A stretch of 64,000 bases of DNA from Bacteroides sp. M10 (GTDB taxonomy: Bacteria; Bacteroidota; Bacteroidia; Bacteroidales; Bacteroidaceae): positions 62,001 to 126,000 of the forward strand of contig NZ_CP060488.1 in the NCBI RefSeq assembly GCF_014334015.1, written 5' to 3'. Shown piece by piece: positions 1 through 8,475 of the stretch. Position 1 is the first letter of the stretch, and each line of letters opens with the position of its first letter. The notes below the pieces were generated by a model. The model was given only the letters and a program-made list of their open reading frames with translations. It searched no databases and was not told where the DNA came from. Position numbers and translations under genes: made by a program.

Positions 1-248
1 CAGCTCAAGAATATTCCATACACGACAGCCATTCAGCAGACAATTCCATGACAGATAAAAAGGAACAATTATATCAAGCTATCAATCAGTTATCCGATAT
101 AGAAAAAGCGATTATCATTCTCTATCTTGAAGGGAACGAGTATAAAGAGATTTCTGCTGTTATCGGTATTTCAGAAACCAATGTAGGAGTGAGAATTAAT
201 AGAATTAAAAAGCAACTTATTAAACTTTTGAAAGATGGAAGAGTATAA
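1..248 (+). CDS. ECF-type RNA polymerase sigma factor, C-terminal part (5' end outside window)
   Basis: The frame is open from base 3 with no start codon, so the gene begins before the window; 81 residues are visible. They form a sigma-70 region 4 helix-turn-helix: an LSDIEKAIIILYLEG helix, then YKEISAVIGISETNVGVRINR, as in ECF sigma factors that read the -35 region. The Met at 48 is internal, not a start, because region 4 is normally preceded by region 2. The stop overlaps the next gene by 14 bases, so the two are probably translated together. No FecR-like gene follows, so this is not the usual PUL sigma/FecR pair. Confidence 0.85.
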   Translation, partial: AQEYSIHDSHSADNSMTDKKEQLYQAINQLSDIEKAIIILYLEGNEYKEISAVIGISETNVGVRINRIKKQLIKLLKDGRV

Positions 249-825
249 TTTAAAAGAGTTTTGGCAAGAAATACATACAGAAACGGAAGTAAAACCTGTC
301 TATGTAAGAGAAGTTATACGAAAGAAGCATTGCAATGTTATTTCCCAAACTATACATCGTCAGAAAATTCTGATCTGCTTATACACATGTTTTCTAGCTA
401 TGTCTGTGGCGACTAGTATTTGGGATATGTGTATAATAGGCAGTGCCTCTCTCTCTTTATGGACTGCAAGTGCTTTCTTGCTATTTTTATTACTTTCCAG
501 TATCGGACACTATCAATTACTGATAAGATCTGCCGACTTATATTCAATAAAAGACTCCGGAGTTATGCTAAGAAAACGATTAAGACGAAGAATCAATATC
601 GATTTTTCCATCTATTTGATATTCTTTTACGGAACAGCGAGCAGATTTATCATCCAATATTTCAAAGATTTCGAAGGATTAAAAGAGCTTTCATTTGTAT
701 TAATACTCTTCGTATGTATCCTTCTTACTATTCCCTGGTTAATGAGATATCAGCAAAAGCATCGATACAGATATTACCTCAACTCTCTTGCCAAGAGCCA
801 AAACCAGTTGGAAGTCTCCGAATAA
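235..825 (+). CDS. Membrane protein of unknown function, partner of the ECF sigma factor
   Basis: A 196-residue protein. About 45 soluble residues come first, followed by four hydrophobic segments (about 43-62, 70-90, 121-140 and 150-170) and a basic tail. It overlaps the upstream sigma gene by 14 bases. In Bacteroidota a membrane protein encoded directly after an ECF sigma factor often acts as its anti-sigma factor, and a short cytosolic N-terminus before membrane helices would fit, but I recognise no anti-sigma domain. The function is therefore inferred from position only. The last bases of the gene contain the probable aroA promoter -33 element. Confidence 0.7.
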   Translation: MEEYNLKEFWQEIHTETEVKPVYVREVIRKKHCNVISQTIHRQKILICLYTCFLAMSVATSIWDMCIIGSASLSLWTASAFLLFLLLSSIGHYQLLIRSADLYSIKDSGVMLRKRLRRRINIDFSIYLIFFYGTASRFIIQYFKDFEGLKELSFVLILFVCILLTIPWLMRYQQKHRYRYYLNSLAKSQNQLEVSE

Positions 826-838
826 ATCTCTACTTTTG
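807..838 (+). promoter_or_regulatory. Bacteroides-type promoter for aroA
   Basis: A -7 box TACTTTTG lies at 831-838. A -33-like GTTG lies at 807-810, exactly 20 bases upstream. The start of transcription would fall near 845, giving a leader of about 17 bases before the aroA ATG at 862. The -33 part lies inside the end of the preceding gene. Confidence 0.55.
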
Positions 839-861
839 TACTCCATAACAAAGAATATAAA

Positions 862-2094
862 ATGATGCTCTATAAACTCATCCCTCCCTCAACGGTAACA
901 GCAGCTATCCAGTTGCCGGCTTCTAAAAGTATCAGTAATCGTGCATTAATCATCAATGCATTGGGTAAAGGAACGTATGTTCCTGAAAACCTGTCTGATT
1001 GTGACGATACACAGGTGATGATAAAGGCTCTCACCGAAGGGAAAGAGATGATTGATATCATGGCTGCGGGCACTGCTATGCGTTTTCTTACCGCCTATTT
1101 AAGTGTGACTCCGGGAGAACGGACCATCACAGGAACAGCACGTATGCAGCAACGTCCGATACAGATATTAGTCAATGCTCTTCGGGAGTTAGGAGCTGAA
1201 ATAGCGTATACCAACAATGAAGGGTATCCTCCTCTATGTATCAAAGGGGCAGAGCTGAAAGGAAACGAAATAACACTGAAAGGAAATGTCAGTTCCCAAT
1301 ATATATCTGCTTTACTGATGATAGGTCCGGTACTCAAAGACGGTTTGACGTTGCATTTGAGCGGGGAGATTATTTCCCGTCCATATATTAATCTTACATT
1401 GCAACTGATGCAGGACTTTGGAGCCAAAGCCGCATGGACTTCTCCAAGCAGTATTTCCGTTGCTCCACAACTCTACCAGAGTATTCCTTTCAAAGTGGAA
1501 AGTGACTGGAGTGCGGCTTCCTATTGGTATCAGATTGCTGCCTTGTCTCCCAAAGCAGAAATAGAATTGTTAGGATTGTTCCGTAACAGTTATCAGGGTG
1601 ATAGTCGGGGAGCAGAAGTTTTCTCACGCCTAGGTATAACTACCGAATTTACATCGCAAGGTGTGAAACTAAAAAAAACAGGCAAAGCGCCGGAAAGGCT
1701 GGAAGAGGACTTTGTCGATATTCCGGACTTAGCACAAACGTTTGTCGTTACTTGCGCCTTGCTGAATATTCCTTTCCGTTTCACAGGATTACAAAGTCTG
1801 AAAATAAAAGAAACTGATCGTATTGCCGCATTGCGCACCGAGCTTAAAAAGCTGGGATATGTTATCGAAGAAGAAAATGACAGCATATTAATGTGGAATG
1901 GCGAACGATGTGAACCGGAGGAAATTCCGGTGATTGACACCTACGAAGATCATCGGATGGCAATGGCATTTGCTCCGGCAATTATCTGTCATCCTAATTT
2001 GCTTATTGCCGATCCGCAGGTTGTCACCAAGTCATATCCCGGATATTGGGAGGATTTGAAGCAGGCCGGATTTCAGGTGATAAACGAAGGATAA
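862..2094 (+). CDS. aroA: 3-phosphoshikimate 1-carboxyvinyltransferase (EPSP synthase)
   Basis: This enzyme joins shikimate-3-phosphate and phosphoenolpyruvate to make EPSP, the sixth step of the shikimate pathway to aromatic amino acids, in the cytosol. At 410 residues it is slightly shorter than the 420-430 usual for the family. Visible signatures are LPASKSISNRALI near residue 18 (phosphate-binding Lys/Ser/Arg), GTAMRFLTAY, KETDRIAAL and DHRMAMAF, followed by SYPGYWEDL near the end. Two Met codons start the protein; 862 is used here. The Crp-type gene begins 12 bases after the stop. Confidence 0.95.
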   Translation: MMLYKLIPPSTVTAAIQLPASKSISNRALIINALGKGTYVPENLSDCDDTQVMIKALTEGKEMIDIMAAGTAMRFLTAYLSVTPGERTITGTARMQQRPIQILVNALRELGAEIAYTNNEGYPPLCIKGAELKGNEITLKGNVSSQYISALLMIGPVLKDGLTLHLSGEIISRPYINLTLQLMQDFGAKAAWTSPSSISVAPQLYQSIPFKVESDWSAASYWYQIAALSPKAEIELLGLFRNSYQGDSRGAEVFSRLGITTEFTSQGVKLKKTGKAPERLEEDFVDIPDLAQTFVVTCALLNIPFRFTGLQSLKIKETDRIAALRTELKKLGYVIEEENDSILMWNGERCEPEEIPVIDTYEDHRMAMAFAPAIICHPNLLIADPQVVTKSYPGYWEDLKQAGFQVINEG

Positions 2095-2106
2095 TCTCCG
2101 GACATT

Positions 2107-2676
2107 GTGGAAGATTTCAATAAATATACTTCCCATATCAACTACTCCCCTATTGTAGATTTCGTATTGCAACAGGGGAAGCAGACCTATTATAAGAAAA
2201 GAGAATACTTTTCCCGTCAAGGAGAAGTATGTAAAACAATGGGGTTCGTCAGTTCCGGTTCTTTCCGGTACTGTTGTACTAACAGTGCAGGCGAAAACAG
2301 CATCGTAGGATATACTTTCGATCATTCTTTTGTTGGCAACTATCCGGCTTTTCAATTACAAGACAAATCCAATGTAGATATACAAGCTTTATGTGACTGC
2401 TCGGTATACGTAATCAATTACCAGCAAATGACAGAATTCTATGATACCAACGACGCTCACCAAAAGTTGGGACGCCGCATTGCAGAAACTTTGCTATGGG
2501 AGGTCTACGACCGGATGATTTCAATGTACAGCCTGACACCGGAGGAACGCTATCTCGAAATTATCAACCGTTGTCCCGACTTACTGAAACTGATTACTTT
2601 AAAAGAACTGGCTTCTTACCTTCTTATTCGTCCCGAAACATTAAGCCGTATCCGAAGAAAAGTCGTACAAAAGTAA
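2107..2676 (+). CDS. Crp/Fnr-family transcriptional regulator
   Basis: A 189-residue protein. Residues about 20-110 form a cyclic-nucleotide-binding-like beta roll (FSRQGEVCKTMGFVSSGSFRY), and a helix-turn-helix lies at the C-terminus (ITLKELASYLLIRPETLSRIRR). This is the architecture of small Bacteroides Crp-like regulators of unknown ligand. The start is GTG at 2107; no ATG lies at a suitable place, and the in-frame codons upstream run straight from the aroA stop. It begins 12 bases after aroA and is probably co-transcribed with it. The target genes are unknown; the oxidoreductase 74 bases downstream is a natural candidate. Confidence 0.85.
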   Translation: MEDFNKYTSHINYSPIVDFVLQQGKQTYYKKREYFSRQGEVCKTMGFVSSGSFRYCCTNSAGENSIVGYTFDHSFVGNYPAFQLQDKSNVDIQALCDCSVYVINYQQMTEFYDTNDAHQKLGRRIAETLLWEVYDRMISMYSLTPEERYLEIINRCPDLLKLITLKELASYLLIRPETLSRIRRKVVQK

Positions 2677-2716
2677 ATTCTTGATTTCAGTCAAGAGTTT
2701 ATTTATTCCCTACCCC

Positions 2717-2724
2717 TACTTTTG
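2717..2724 (+). promoter_or_regulatory. -7 box upstream of the short-chain dehydrogenase
   Basis: TACTTTTG matches the Bacteroides TAnnTTTG consensus. The inferred transcription start near 2731 leaves about 20 bases before the ATG at 2751. No clear TTTG element is seen at -33. A short TCTTGA/TCAAGA hairpin just upstream (2679-2696) may end the Crp-gene transcript. Confidence 0.45.
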
Positions 2725-2750
2725 CGGACAAATAAAGTATACGGTATTTC

Positions 2751-3467
2751 ATGAAGAAAATTATAATTATAGGTGCAACCTCCGGCATCGGCCGTGGATT
2801 GGCAGAAATTTATTCTCAAGAAGATTTCCTTATCGGCATTACCGGCCGTAGAGAAAATCTATTGAAAGAGGTATGCGCCCGTGACGAAGACAAACTATTC
2901 TATCAAGTGTGTGACATCACCGACACGCAATCCACTATTTCATCCCTTGAGACACTCATTCAAAAAATGGGTGGAATGGATATACTGATTATCTGTGCCG
3001 GTACCGGAGAACTAAACCCTGAACTATCCTACCAACTGGAAGAACCCACCTTACTAACGAACGTGATAGGATTCACCAACATCGCAGACTGGGGATTCCG
3101 ATATTTCGAACGGCAAAAAAGCGGGCATCTGGTTACTATTTCCTCTGTTGGAGGTACGCGTGGAAGTGGCATCGCTCCCGCCTACAACGCGTCGAAAGCC
3201 TATCAAATCAACTATATGGAAGGACTACGGCAGAAAGCTACCAAATCTCACTATCCTATTTATACTACCGATATTCGTCCCGGATTTGTAGATACTGCCA
3301 TGGCAAAAGGAGAAGGATTGTTCTGGGTTACTCCTGTTGATAAGGTTGTGAGGCAAATAAAAAAGGCTATTTCTAAAAAGAAAAAAGTAGCTTTCATCTC
3401 TAAAAGATGGAAATATGTGACTATTCTATTTCGTCTTTTGCCATCTGCTATTTATTGCCGGATGTAA
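2751..3467 (+). CDS. Short-chain dehydrogenase/reductase (SDR), NAD(P)-dependent
   Basis: A 238-residue Rossmann-fold oxidoreductase. The cofactor loop GATSGIGRG is at residues 8-16, a CAGTGEL segment stands in for the usual NNAG, and the catalytic Ser (TISSVGG) is followed by the YNASK pair of Tyr and Lys. The length is normal for a classical SDR. The last 35 residues are basic and then hydrophobic, which could bind a membrane. The substrate cannot be told. It has its own likely promoter and follows the Crp-type regulator on the same strand. Confidence 0.9.
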   Translation: MKKIIIIGATSGIGRGLAEIYSQEDFLIGITGRRENLLKEVCARDEDKLFYQVCDITDTQSTISSLETLIQKMGGMDILIICAGTGELNPELSYQLEEPTLLTNVIGFTNIADWGFRYFERQKSGHLVTISSVGGTRGSGIAPAYNASKAYQINYMEGLRQKATKSHYPIYTTDIRPGFVDTAMAKGEGLFWVTPVDKVVRQIKKAISKKKKVAFISKRWKYVTILFRLLPSAIYCRM

Positions 3468-3557
3468 AGTTCTTCTTATTCGCCGTCTCTCCTATTTAAG
3501 AAAGAAACTTCCGTGAATTCTACCATCGGAAAACAAAGATTATCTACACAAATTCGC

Positions 3558-3573
3558 TATCTTTGCAAAGATA
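3558..3573 (+). promoter_or_regulatory. Promoter -7 box inside a perfect 16-bp palindrome
   Basis: TATCTTTGCAAAGATA is a perfect palindrome. Its left half (3558-3565) is a Bacteroides -7 box, so a dimeric protein bound here would block or modulate transcription of the acetyltransferase at 3652. A nested set of complementary segments follows directly: GATAGT 3570-3575 with ACTATC 3625-3630, GGCCA 3585-3589 with TGGCT 3613-3617, and GGGT 3595-3598 with ACCC 3606-3609. These could fold the 5' leader. Confidence 0.4.
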
Positions 3574-3651
3574 GTCTGTCAACAGGCCAATAAAGGGTTA
3601 CAATTACCCCACTGGCTGATTGATACTATCTAAATAAAAACGAGAGCATAT

Positions 3652-4401
3652 ATGAATACTGATTTCATAAACTTAACAGCAGAAAATCTTTCCAATGAGC
3701 ATTTATGCTGCATTATCCGTAGCAAGAAATCTCATCCGGGCATTGAAGCAAAACGGCAATGGCTTTCCGACCGACTGAAAGAAGGTCATGTTTTTAGAAA
3801 GTTAGATGCAAAAGCTACGGTCTTTATTGAATATGCTCCTCTTGAAACAGCTTGGGTTCCCATCATCGGTGACAACTATTATTATCTGTATTGTTTATGG
3901 GTTTTAGGTAGTCCCAGAGGGAACGGCTATGGAAGTTCGTTGATGGAATACTGCATAGCCGATGCTAAAGAAAAAGGTAAATCCGGCATTTGTATGCTTG
4001 GGGCAAAAAAACAGAAGAATTGGCTTTCAGACCAATCATTTGCAAAGAAGTTCGGCCTTGAGGTGGTTGACACTACCGATAATGGATATGAATTGCTTGC
4101 TCTTTCTTTTGATGGGACAACCCCGAAATTCACTCCAAATGCTAAAAGGCTAAAAATAGAAAGCGAAGAACTGACTGTTTATTATGATATGCAATGCCCT
4201 TATATCTATCAATACATTGAGATGATTAAACGGTATTGCGAAACAAATAATGTTCCTGTTTCTTTCATTCAAGTGGATACATTAGAAAAAGCAAAGCAAT
4301 TGCCTTGTGTTTTCAACAACTTCGCCCTGTTTTATAAAGGAGTTTTTGAAACTGTGAATCTGCCAAATATCGACTACTTGAAAAGAATACTCAAAAAATA
4401 A
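3652..4401 (+). CDS. GNAT acetyltransferase with C-terminal YoaP-like domain
   Basis: A 249-residue two-part protein. Residues about 1-150 are a GNAT domain: VLGSPRGNGYGSSLMEYC is the acetyl-CoA pyrophosphate loop (R/Q-x-x-G-x-G/A type), and an aromatic core precedes it. Residues about 165-249 resemble the YoaP domain found behind some GNAT domains, with a thioredoxin-like beginning that carries CPYI (C-x-x-I). The family is known from annotation of such fusions; the acceptor substrate is not known. The gene stands alone between a structured leader and a bidirectional terminator. Confidence 0.8.
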   Translation: MNTDFINLTAENLSNEHLCCIIRSKKSHPGIEAKRQWLSDRLKEGHVFRKLDAKATVFIEYAPLETAWVPIIGDNYYYLYCLWVLGSPRGNGYGSSLMEYCIADAKEKGKSGICMLGAKKQKNWLSDQSFAKKFGLEVVDTTDNGYELLALSFDGTTPKFTPNAKRLKIESEELTVYYDMQCPYIYQYIEMIKRYCETNNVPVSFIQVDTLEKAKQLPCVFNNFALFYKGVFETVNLPNIDYLKRILKK

Positions 4402-4402
4402 G

Positions 4403-4449
4403 AAATACAATCCTGACACATTTTCCCGTTCATTATCAGGATTGTATTT
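4403..4449. terminator. Bidirectional terminator, GNAT gene versus M28 peptidase
   Basis: Perfect 14-base arms at 4403-4416 and 4436-4449 (AAATACAATCCTGA and its complement) enclose a 19-base loop, with T-rich sequence on the right and A-rich on the left. It lies between two converging genes and can stop transcription from both. Confidence 0.8.
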
Positions 4450-4458
4450 TATCTATTT

Positions 4459-5457
4459 TTAAAATGACTTCTCATTCGCCATCTTCCACATATTGAGAAA
4501 AGATGCTTTGGTAATTTCCACTATTTTATCCCAATTCAATCGATCTGCATGATCGGAAGGTTGGTGATAATCAGGATGCCCATCGGTATGATACCAGATG
4601 ATCGGAATGTCGACTTTGGCAAACGAACCGTTATCACTTCCTCCTATCGGTTGATCCCAGGCACGGTAATCTGGTTCCAATTGCAAACTGTATTTTCTGA
4701 TATCCTCTTTTAGCCAATCACCGAAAGCCGGATGAGCGGCTGTATAGAAATAGACAACATGTTTAGGCTGTTGAGGTTTGTTATTACGACCAATCATGTC
4801 GAAGTTCAGATATCCTTTTATTTGAGACAGGAAAGGACAGGTCTGTACAAAATATTTAGAGCCTAGTAATCCTTTTTCTTCTCCATCCCAAAAGGCAAAG
4901 ATTACATTCCTTTCGGGTTGCTGTCCACTGGCAAAAAAGGCTCTCGCTATCTGCAACACAGCCGATACACCGGAAGCATTATCATCGGCACCGTTGTATA
5001 TTTGATCGCCATCGAGTGCAGGATCGATGCCTAAATGATCGAAATGAGCCCCTACAATCACATATTCTTTCGTGTTTTTACCAGGAATCATTCCCAATAC
5101 ATTCCTCATAGAGAGCTTCTGATGGACTTCCTGTTTCAGTTTGACAATGGAATCAGGATGTACTTCCAGGCGCCCTTTTTTCTGGCGTTCTTTGCGATAA
5201 GCATCAAAAGGCTGGAAATAATTGTCAGTCAAAGGTTGGATTCCCATCCATTGCAATAAAGAGGCAATATACTCCGAGGTCACACGTGAACCGTGAAAAC
5301 CTGCCTCACGACCTTGCAACTCATCGCCTGCCAGAAAATTGATAGTAGCTTCGGCGGAGGAACGGTTGATCGTATTTAATCCTCTCTCAATAGGAGATTG
5401 GGCAAAAGCAATGTTTCCAACAAACAGAAATGCTAATAGTAAATAATTTCTCTTCAT
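4459..5457 (-). CDS. Secreted M28-family metallopeptidase (aminopeptidase-like)
   Basis: A 332-residue protein with a signal peptide (positive start, hydrophobic core, cut after AFAQ at about residue 20), so it is expected in the periplasm. The zinc-binding pattern of family M28 is complete: AHFDHLG (His), NGADDNASG (bridging Asp), WDGEEKGLLGS (catalytic Glu-Glu), NFDMIG (Asp) and a late HTDGHPDYH segment (His). Such enzymes remove N-terminal residues from peptides; some relatives act as glutaminyl cyclases. The gene stands alone on the minus strand. Confidence 0.92.
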   Translation of the reverse strand: MKRNYLLLAFLFVGNIAFAQSPIERGLNTINRSSAEATINFLAGDELQGREAGFHGSRVTSEYIASLLQWMGIQPLTDNYFQPFDAYRKERQKKGRLEVHPDSIVKLKQEVHQKLSMRNVLGMIPGKNTKEYVIVGAHFDHLGIDPALDGDQIYNGADDNASGVSAVLQIARAFFASGQQPERNVIFAFWDGEEKGLLGSKYFVQTCPFLSQIKGYLNFDMIGRNNKPQQPKHVVYFYTAAHPAFGDWLKEDIRKYSLQLEPDYRAWDQPIGGSDNGSFAKVDIPIIWYHTDGHPDYHQPSDHADRLNWDKIVEITKASFLNMWKMANEKSF

Positions 5458-5506
5458 TATACTTCAAATATCTTAAGTCGTTTTTCATTTATTGATAAGG
5501 CAAAGT

Positions 5507-6601
5507 TCAATTCACCCGCCAATGTTTATTCTGTAGTATAGTCTCGTCACAATCTGCCGCTCCCGGATTATTCTTGTACATAATCACGTATTTATCATAA
5601 TAAGCAGGATATCCTGTAATATCCGGCAAAGTATTAAAGATATTATTAAGTTGATCTTTATCCAATTTGTTATAACGGCAATCAAGCTTTCTCAATTCAT
5701 TATTCATTGGGATAGACAAACTCTTTAATTGATTGTTATAACAATCCAAATACCACAGTTTTTTATTACCAGATGTATCAAGGTCTGTCAATTTGTTAGA
5801 GCTACAATATAATTCAGTCAATGACATTAACTTGTTTAAAAAGTCCAGTTTTCGAAATACACATCCTTCAATATGCAATACAGTAATCATATTATCATCA
5901 TCTACTTCCAAAGCCGACAACTGCGGTGTACCGGTTAACTCTACCGTATGTAATGCTGGTAACTTTTTCAATGAAAGTGAAGTTATTCCATTATCTACAC
6001 AATGCAACGAGGTCAAGAATTTACAATGCCCAAATTTGATTGAAGTCAGTTTCGGATTAGCGTATACCTGCACCGTTTTCAGATTCAGACACTCATCAAA
6101 ATGTAATTCTTCCAAACCCTCCCAATTTCCAATATTCATATGTTCCAAATTAGGGCAGGAAGTATTCAAATCTAAGAAACTGCTTTCTTTTATACTATTT
6201 AATTCAATCCTCTTCATCCTGGGAAAATCCCCCAAATGCATATTACTTACCGACATCAACACACCACTAACACTGAAATCAGTCAATTCCTCTGCCCAAA
6301 CCCTTACCGTGAAACTCCTCGAAGGCTTATATCTATATTGAATCGAAGCATTATCGGGATGTTCGATTTTTTGTAATCGTCCATCACCCCATTCGATAGC
6401 AATTCGTCCACCACCTGCATTCATTTCTATCACCTTCCATTCACCGCTAGCATCTACCGTGAATTGAATAGTATTTGCATCTGTCAATTCAGGAATCTCG
6501 AAGTCGTCCCCAAACACACTTTTGTCTTCACTGGAACAGGAAGAGAATCCTAATAACAAGCATACTCCTATCAAGCTAAATAACAATTTCTTTTGTTTCA
6601 T
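5507..6601 (-). CDS. Leucine-rich-repeat lipoprotein
   Basis: The signal peptide ends in a lipobox with Cys about 22, followed by SSEDKS; the acidic residues suggest export to the cell surface. After a beta-rich region (about 45-115), residues about 130-330 are leucine-rich repeats in which lines such as LTELYCSSNKLTDLD and LWYLDCYNNQLKSLS recur about every 20 residues, as in BspA-like and internalin-like proteins. These repeats usually bind proteins or glycans. I chose the ATG at 6601; a GTG one codon upstream is possible. No partner gene is evident. Confidence 0.85.
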   Translation of the reverse strand: MKQKKLLFSLIGVCLLLGFSSCSSEDKSVFGDDFEIPELTDANTIQFTVDASGEWKVIEMNAGGGRIAIEWGDGRLQKIEHPDNASIQYRYKPSRSFTVRVWAEELTDFSVSGVLMSVSNMHLGDFPRMKRIELNSIKESSFLDLNTSCPNLEHMNIGNWEGLEELHFDECLNLKTVQVYANPKLTSIKFGHCKFLTSLHCVDNGITSLSLKKLPALHTVELTGTPQLSALEVDDDNMITVLHIEGCVFRKLDFLNKLMSLTELYCSSNKLTDLDTSGNKKLWYLDCYNNQLKSLSIPMNNELRKLDCRYNKLDKDQLNNIFNTLPDITGYPAYYDKYVIMYKNNPGAADCDETILQNKHWRVN

Positions 6602-6683
6602 CACGTATGAACTTTAGGTTAGTAAGATACAAAAGTAAGAAAAGAAATAGATAGCCTAACATGATAGAATGCAAATTTATAAG

Positions 6684-6691
6684 TAACTTTG
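6684..6691 (+). promoter_or_regulatory. -7 box upstream of the small membrane protein
   Basis: TAACTTTG matches TAnnTTTG. The inferred start near 6697 makes the upstream TTG (6699) an unlikely start codon and supports the ATG at 6723. Confidence 0.5.
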
Positions 6692-6722
6692 CACAAATTT
6701 GATTCGTAATTGTTATATTGGT

Positions 6723-7148
6723 ATGTGGATACTCATTATAAGTCTGGTACTGCTGGGTGTTATCGCGCTGATAGCCGGAATCATCCGCAACAAAAGACTA
6801 GAAAAGAAAATAGAAAAAGGCGAACTGGATCGTATGCCGGAAGTGAAGGAAGTAGATGTGGAATGCTGCGGACAACATGAAGTATGCGAACGGGATAGCT
6901 TGTTGGCCGCTGTCAGCAAAAAGATAGAATATTACGATGATGAAGAGCTGGACCAGTTCATTGGCAGACCTGGAAATGCATATACGGCAGAAGAGACAGA
7001 TATGTTTCGGGATGTACTGTATACAACATTGGATATAGAAGTGGCCGGATGGGTACGTAGTCTTCAACTCCGTGGCATCGAACTGCCGGATGATCTCAAA
7101 GACGAGGTCTTTCTGATTATCGGAGAAAGAAGAAACGGAGAGAGTTGA
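6723..7148 (+). CDS. Conserved hypothetical membrane-anchored protein
   Basis: One N-terminal hydrophobic segment (about residues 2-21) is followed by a basic stretch and a soluble, acidic, helix-rich domain with a Cys-Cys pair (VECCGQH). A frame-long alternative starts at TTG 6699, but the -7 box just upstream makes ATG 6723 more likely, giving 141 residues. I do not recognise the family. It lies 88 bases before the metal ABC permease on the same strand, with only low-complexity sequence between them. Confidence 0.65.
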   Translation: MWILIISLVLLGVIALIAGIIRNKRLEKKIEKGELDRMPEVKEVDVECCGQHEVCERDSLLAAVSKKIEYYDDEELDQFIGRPGNAYTAEETDMFRDVLYTTLDIEVAGWVRSLQLRGIELPDDLKDEVFLIIGERRNGES

Positions 7149-7234
7149 TAGGTGATAAATGATAGGTGAGAGATGATAGCCTGTTGTTTATTATCTAATC
7201 AAGGTCTTTAATTTTTAATCTTTAATTTTAAATT
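7145..7234 (+). repeat. Low-complexity intergenic repeats
   Basis: GATAGGTGA-type units recur at 7147-7180, and TTTAATTTTTAAT-type units at 7208-7232. The tract fills the gap between the small membrane protein and the permease. No promoter consensus is visible in it. Confidence 0.5.
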
Positions 7235-7236
7235 AC

Positions 7237-8049
7237 TTGGATTTACTACAATATACATTCTTTCAACACGCCTTGTTGGGTAGTCTGCTGGCAAGCATTG
7301 CCTGTGGGATTATCGGTACATACATCGTTACCCGCCGCTTGGTGTTCATCAGTGGAGGAATCACTCATGCTTCTTTCGGCGGTATTGGGTTAGGATTGTT
7401 TGCCGGAATTTCCCCGATACTCTCGGCGGCTGTATTCTCGGTTTTATCAGCCTTCGGTGTGGAGTGGCTTAGCAGACGTAAAGATATGCGCGAGGACTCT
7501 GCCATTGCAGTATTCTGGACGTTGGGAATGGCACTCGGAATCATGTTCAGCTTTTTGTCACCCGGATTTGCACCCGACTTATCAGCTTATCTTTTCGGGA
7601 ATATCCTAACCATTAATCAAATTGACTTATGGATGCTCGGCATATTGGCACTCATACTGACCGGATTCTTTTATCTGTTTATCCGCCCTATCGTATATAT
7701 TGCCTTTGACCGTGAATTTGCACGTTCGCAGAAGATTCCGGTAGAGATATTCGAATACGTGTTGATGATGTTCATCGCATTGACTATTGTGGCCTGCCTG
7801 CGGATGGTAGGTATTGTGTTAGCCATATCTCTTCTCACCATTCCACAAATGACGGCTAATCTCTTCACTTATAGTTTCAAGAAAATCATCTGGTTATCCA
7901 TCGGCATCGGTTTCTTGGGATGCTTGGGCGGATTGTTTATTTCTTATCATTGGAAAGTCCCCTCGGGAGCTTCAATCATATTCTTCTCTATCCTGATTTA
8001 TGCTGTCTGCAAAATCGGAAAGAGTTGTTGCAGGAAAAAGTCATCATAA
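7237..8049 (+). CDS. Metal ABC transporter permease (ABC-3/ZnuB family)
   Basis: A 270-residue inner-membrane protein with about eight helices. The start SLLASIACGIIGTYIVTRRL, then HASFGGIGLG and the later MVGIVLAISLLTIPQMTA segment are typical of the zinc/manganese permeases of the ZnuB/MntB/TroC type. The start appears to be TTG at 7237; no ATG exists before the first helix. The ATP-binding and metal-binding partners usually encoded next to it are absent here, so it must work with subunits encoded elsewhere. The metal cannot be decided. Confidence 0.88.
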   Translation: MDLLQYTFFQHALLGSLLASIACGIIGTYIVTRRLVFISGGITHASFGGIGLGLFAGISPILSAAVFSVLSAFGVEWLSRRKDMREDSAIAVFWTLGMALGIMFSFLSPGFAPDLSAYLFGNILTINQIDLWMLGILALILTGFFYLFIRPIVYIAFDREFARSQKIPVEIFEYVLMMFIALTIVACLRMVGIVLAISLLTIPQMTANLFTYSFKKIIWLSIGIGFLGCLGGLFISYHWKVPSGASIIFFSILIYAVCKIGKSCCRKKSS

Positions 8050-8061
8050 TAGATATAGTAT

Positions 8062-8475
8062 ATGGAAATCAAAATTCAATCACTGGAAAGTATCCGTGAA
8101 GCAGCCCGGGAATTCATCGCTGCGATGGGCGACAACACTGTATTTGCTTTATACGGAAAAATGGGTGCCGGTAAAACCACATTTGTGAAAGCACTCTGCG
8201 AAGAATTGGGTGTAGCCGATGTTATCAGTTCTCCGACTTTTGCTATTGTCAACGAATACCGTTCGGACGAAACCGGGGAGTTAATCTATCACTTCGATTT
8301 TTACCGCATCAAGAAACTAAGTGAAGTGTACGACATGGGATACGAAGATTATTTCTACAGTGGTGCTCTCTGCTTTATCGAATGGCCGGAACTGGTAGAA
8401 GAATTACTGCCGGGTGACACTGTAAAAGTAACGATTGAAGAATTGGAAGACGGAAGTAGAGTGATTAAACTATGA
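8062..8475 (+). CDS. tsaE: tRNA threonylcarbamoyladenosine biosynthesis ATPase TsaE
   Basis: TsaE is the small ATPase that works with TsaB and TsaD to make the t6A modification at position 37 of ANN-reading tRNAs. The protein has 137 residues, a normal length. The Walker A motif is at residues about 32-40 (GKMGAGKTT). It is followed by [11 protein letters not shown] and HFDFYR, both hallmarks of the family, and [13 protein letters not shown] near the C-terminus. The gene starts 12 bases after the permease, and its stop overlaps the start of the Imm17-like gene (ATGA). Confidence 0.95.
   Translation: MEIKIQSLESIREAAREFIAAMGDNTVFALYGKMGAGKTTFVKALCEELGVADVISSPTFAIVNEYRSDETGELIYHFDFYRIKKLSEVYDMGYEDYFYSGALCFIEWPELVEELLPGDTVKVTIEELEDGSRVIKL

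Noticed and set aside
420..848. 142-codon open frame overlapping the membrane protein gene
   Set aside because: Same strand but a different frame inside a gene with clear membrane helices, and it runs past that gene's end into the aroA promoter.
5793..6341. 182-codon open frame on the plus strand
   Set aside because: Antisense to the leucine-rich-repeat lipoprotein; the repeats on the real strand explain its length.
7145..7234. Repeats as a phase-variable tract
   Set aside because: The units are imperfect and AT-rich, with no clean unit count or inverted ends that would support slippage or inversion.
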